Shown here piece after piece: positions 62,129 to 64,000 of a DNA stretch of 64,000 bases. How positions within the stretch are numbered: the first letter of the stretch is position 1; every line of letters starts with the position of its first letter. The DNA is from Spirosoma sordidisoli (GTDB taxonomy: Bacteria > Bacteroidota > Bacteroidia > Cytophagales > Spirosomataceae): contig NZ_SBLB01000008.1 of NCBI RefSeq assembly GCF_004138325.1, positions 62,001-126,000 of the forward strand. Reading direction: 5' to 3'. The position numbers and the translations under genes were made by a program. The notes under the pieces are model-generated. The model made no database searches and had not been told where the DNA came from. It worked only from the letters and a program-made list of their open reading frames with translations.

Positions 62129-63151
62129 ATGAAGGAGATCCGACTCACCCGCAGTTTTCTGAGCAAACCGATCAACAGCATTCTGATTTTGCTGGGTATC
62201 ATTTTGCTCATTGAAGCGGTTTCATGGTCGATTGGCTACGCCATTAAACTTGACAAAGTAGAGAAAGCAGGCGGCTTTCTCAGCTATGTCGGGTTGGTGG
62301 TGCGGGTTTTGTTCCTGCCTGAGTTGGTTACGCTTATCATCACTATTGCACTCATTAACCGCTATCACAAGTGGATAAAGCTGGTTTCGGTCGAAAACGA
62401 CTGGCAGGCTGTAGGGCTGTACGAGCTCAAATTTCTGCCTGTTCTGGGGATGGCATTCTGGATATTCAATCCTTTCACACAAACCGTCCGGTACATACTG
62501 GAACAGTTCCCCACTTATTCGCTATCAGATTATCTCACTTTTTACCTGGTAGGCACCTACAACTGGGCCACTTACTTTAAGTATTTATTCCCAGTCATAC
62601 TAATCGGTTACATAGCCTTAAATATTTCGCTGCTGTCAGACTTTCTGAAACAGCGCCGGGAAGCCCAGGAAGCCGCCGAGGCCAAAGCCACCAAAGCCGC
62701 TCAGGAAGCGCTGGCCCTATCGGCCACGTTTGTACCTAAACCCACTCCTACCACGCCATCGCCTTATCTGACCCAGTTGAAAGGCAAAAATGGCGGTGGT
62801 GAGCTAACTTTTCCGATCAACGAAGTCTGCTTCTTTACGGTAGAAGACCGGAGTTATTACGCAGAGCTGACCAAAGGGCGATATCTGGTGAGCAAAACGC
62901 TGAATGAACTCGAAACCGAAGTCGACCCAAGTGTCTTTTTCCGAATAAAGCGAGACTATATCATCAACCGCCAGGCTGTTCAGCATTACTCATACTGGGA
63001 GAATGGCAAGTATATAGTACGGCTTAATACCCCCGATGCACACGAGATCATTGTTCCCCGGGCTCGTATGCAGGAATTCAGAGAATGGCTGCAAAACACC
63101 CAGTCATCACAGACAGACACCGCTGCGGATTCGTTCGTTCTCACCTCCTGA
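62129..63151 (+). CDS. Membrane-anchored LytTR transcriptional regulator
   Basis: 340 residues. Four membrane helices in residues 15-175 (SILILLGIILLIEAVSWSIG, VLFLPELVTLIITIALI, LPVLGMAFWIFNPF, YLFPVILIGYIALNISLL), an Ala/Glu-rich coiled coil (180-205), then LytTR at about 225-320: FPINEVCFFTVEDRSYYAEL, LNELETEVDPSVFFRIKRDY, IINRQAVQHYSYWENGKYIV. No receiver domain, so DNA binding is tied directly to a membrane signal. Divergent from the peptide-acyltransferase operon. Confidence 0.92.
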   Translation: MKEIRLTRSFLSKPINSILILLGIILLIEAVSWSIGYAIKLDKVEKAGGFLSYVGLVVRVLFLPELVTLIITIALINRYHKWIKLVSVENDWQAVGLYELKFLPVLGMAFWIFNPFTQTVRYILEQFPTYSLSDYLTFYLVGTYNWATYFKYLFPVILIGYIALNISLLSDFLKQRREAQEAAEAKATKAAQEALALSATFVPKPTPTTPSPYLTQLKGKNGGGELTFPINEVCFFTVEDRSYYAELTKGRYLVSKTLNELETEVDPSVFFRIKRDYIINRQAVQHYSYWENGKYIVRLNTPDAHEIIVPRARMQEFREWLQNTQSSQTDTAADSFVLTS

Positions 63152-63154
63152 TCA

Positions 63155-63850
63155 TTACAAGTAGCTCTTGACAGCAATACCATAGCGCGGTAACTGCCTG
63201 CAGCTGCTCAACTCCAGTTTTTTGGCGATATGAGCCTTGTGGTTAATAGCTGTTCTGTAGCTTATGCCCAGTTGCTCGGCTATTTCGGTAGCCGTATGCC
63301 CGTTGGCAACCATCTTTAGTACCTCTCGCTCCCGATCGGTGAGCCGCTTGAGTTCATTGCGTGTACTGTCGGCCAGAATTTCAACCCCGAAATTCTTGAG
63401 CAACGCCATAAATCCCGTACTGTAATAACACCCTCCGCTACTTACCGTCTGGAAACAGCGGTGCAGTTCTTCGAGACCGTCACTGGCGTACAGAAACCCG
63501 AAAAAACCCAATTGCATCGCATTGGCAATCATCCGTAAATCCGGTTTACTGGCGTACAGTATGAACTTGGTTTGCTGGTTCGATTGCCGCATCTGATGAA
63601 CAATATCGAAACTCTGCCGGCCTGATATCTCTGACTCCAGAATAACACACTGCGGACGCTTGACCCGAATCTGCTGTAGTGTATCTTCAACCTCTACCGC
63701 ACGACCTACTACATTATATCCCTGCTCTTTGAGGAGCTGGCTTAATACCTCGCACGTGAACACTTCTGACTGAGCTACGAGTATTGAAAAATCCCGGCGT
63801 CGAATCGCAAAACTTTTGGCGGCTTCCTGGCCGTCGGTTGAGTAGTTCAT
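63155..63850 (-). CDS. LuxR/NarL-type regulator with degenerate receiver
   Basis: 231 residues. C-terminal GerE HTH is canonical (LTDREREVLKMVANGHTATE, IAEQLGISYRTAINHKAHIA). The N-terminal receiver keeps the fold (FSILVAQSEVFTCEVLSQLL, RPQCVILESEISGRQSFD) but the acid pair is Gln 27-Ser 28, the phospho-Asp position is Glu 72 and the conserved Lys (YLLK) reads FLYA. It therefore cannot be phosphorylated in the normal way and may be constitutively active or controlled by a ligand or partner. Its upstream region carries the 21-nt-period repeats. Confidence 0.9.
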   Translation of the reverse strand: MNYSTDGQEAAKSFAIRRRDFSILVAQSEVFTCEVLSQLLKEQGYNVVGRAVEVEDTLQQIRVKRPQCVILESEISGRQSFDIVHQMRQSNQQTKFILYASKPDLRMIANAMQLGFFGFLYASDGLEELHRCFQTVSSGGCYYSTGFMALLKNFGVEILADSTRNELKRLTDREREVLKMVANGHTATEIAEQLGISYRTAINHKAHIAKKLELSSCRQLPRYGIAVKSYL

Positions 63851-63914
63851 AATATACTAGGTTGCATAGGTGCTGAAATCTAAAGCTCACCTGCCCGACA
63901 AGGCAAGGGTCGAT

Positions 63915-64000
63915 GTCTGAAATCACCTATTTTCCGTCTGAAATCACCCATAAAGGTTTGTTGGCGTCTAAAGCCATCCGACTTTATGGGTGATTTCACG
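63915..64000. promoter_or_regulatory. TGAAATCACC repeats upstream of the LuxR-type gene
   Basis: GTCTGAAATCACC at 63915 and 63936 (21-nt period) plus an inverted copy GGGTGATTTCACG at 63988-64000 whose match extends through CCCATAAAG/CTTTATGGG. Further copies may lie beyond the window edge. Confidence 0.65.

Overview
The window looks like a chromosomal segment of a Bacteroidetes member of the Cytophagales, most like Spirosoma and its relatives. The signs are Por/type IX secretion sorting domains on two subtilases, gldE beside ssb and mutY, LytTR regulators with LytS-type kinases, a DUF1800/DUF1501 pair, a GH127 enzyme, almost no Shine-Dalgarno sequences, and promoters of the Bacteroidetes form (TTG about 20 nt before TAnnTTTG). 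The DNA is GC-rich except for an AT-rich island at about 45.5-47.1 kb. The genus is an inference; there is no rRNA gene here to settle it.

Layout. 0-12.7 kb: a LytTR regulator cut by the window edge, VOC protein, PKD/beta-helix lipoprotein, LytS-type kinase, diheme cytochrome c, glycosyltransferase, transglutaminase-like protein, Gfo/Idh oxidoreductase, DUF481 protein, and purE overlapping a LysM gene. 12.8-25 kb: treY, a three-subunit molybdenum hydroxylase operon whose gaps are filled by large palindromes, then a cobalamin riboswitch driving btuB, a small membrane protein, a BtuF-like protein, cobU and a DUF71 ATPase: a compact vitamin B12 capture and salvage operon. 25-36 kb: sugar and surface metabolism (Gfo/Idh, SCP2, GH127, DUF1501/DUF1800) and a BlaI/M56-TonB pair with a visible operator-promoter. 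36.5-45.1 kb: three subtilisin-like proteases, two of them tandem paralogues with type IX sorting tails.

45.2-50.4 kb is the main accessory locus. It holds an XRE regulator, a dense operator region, two short precursor peptides with double-glycine leaders, a previously unmarked 41-residue membrane peptide whose stop overlaps the second precursor start, a degenerate CPBP membrane protein, an HlyD-type adaptor and a C39 peptidase ABC exporter. Together these form a complete peptide export cassette of the class II bacteriocin/microcin type, without obvious tailoring enzymes.

50.5-60.6 kb is mostly housekeeping (gldE, ssb, mutY, HU, TPR protein, a 29-residue ribosomal-type basic peptide, RNase G). 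At 60.7-62.0 kb a 54-residue peptide gene with a near-perfect promoter lies 12 nt upstream of an LpxL-like acyltransferase whose C-terminus resembles a PqqD/RRE peptide-binding fold. This could be a lipid-modified peptide pathway. The window ends with a membrane-anchored LytTR regulator and a LuxR-type regulator with a degenerate receiver. Upstream of the LuxR gene is a pair of direct repeats with exactly 21-nt period that also occurs upstream of the bacteriocin-like locus, hinting at a shared regulator. Several families of palindromic intergenic repeats are scattered through the window.
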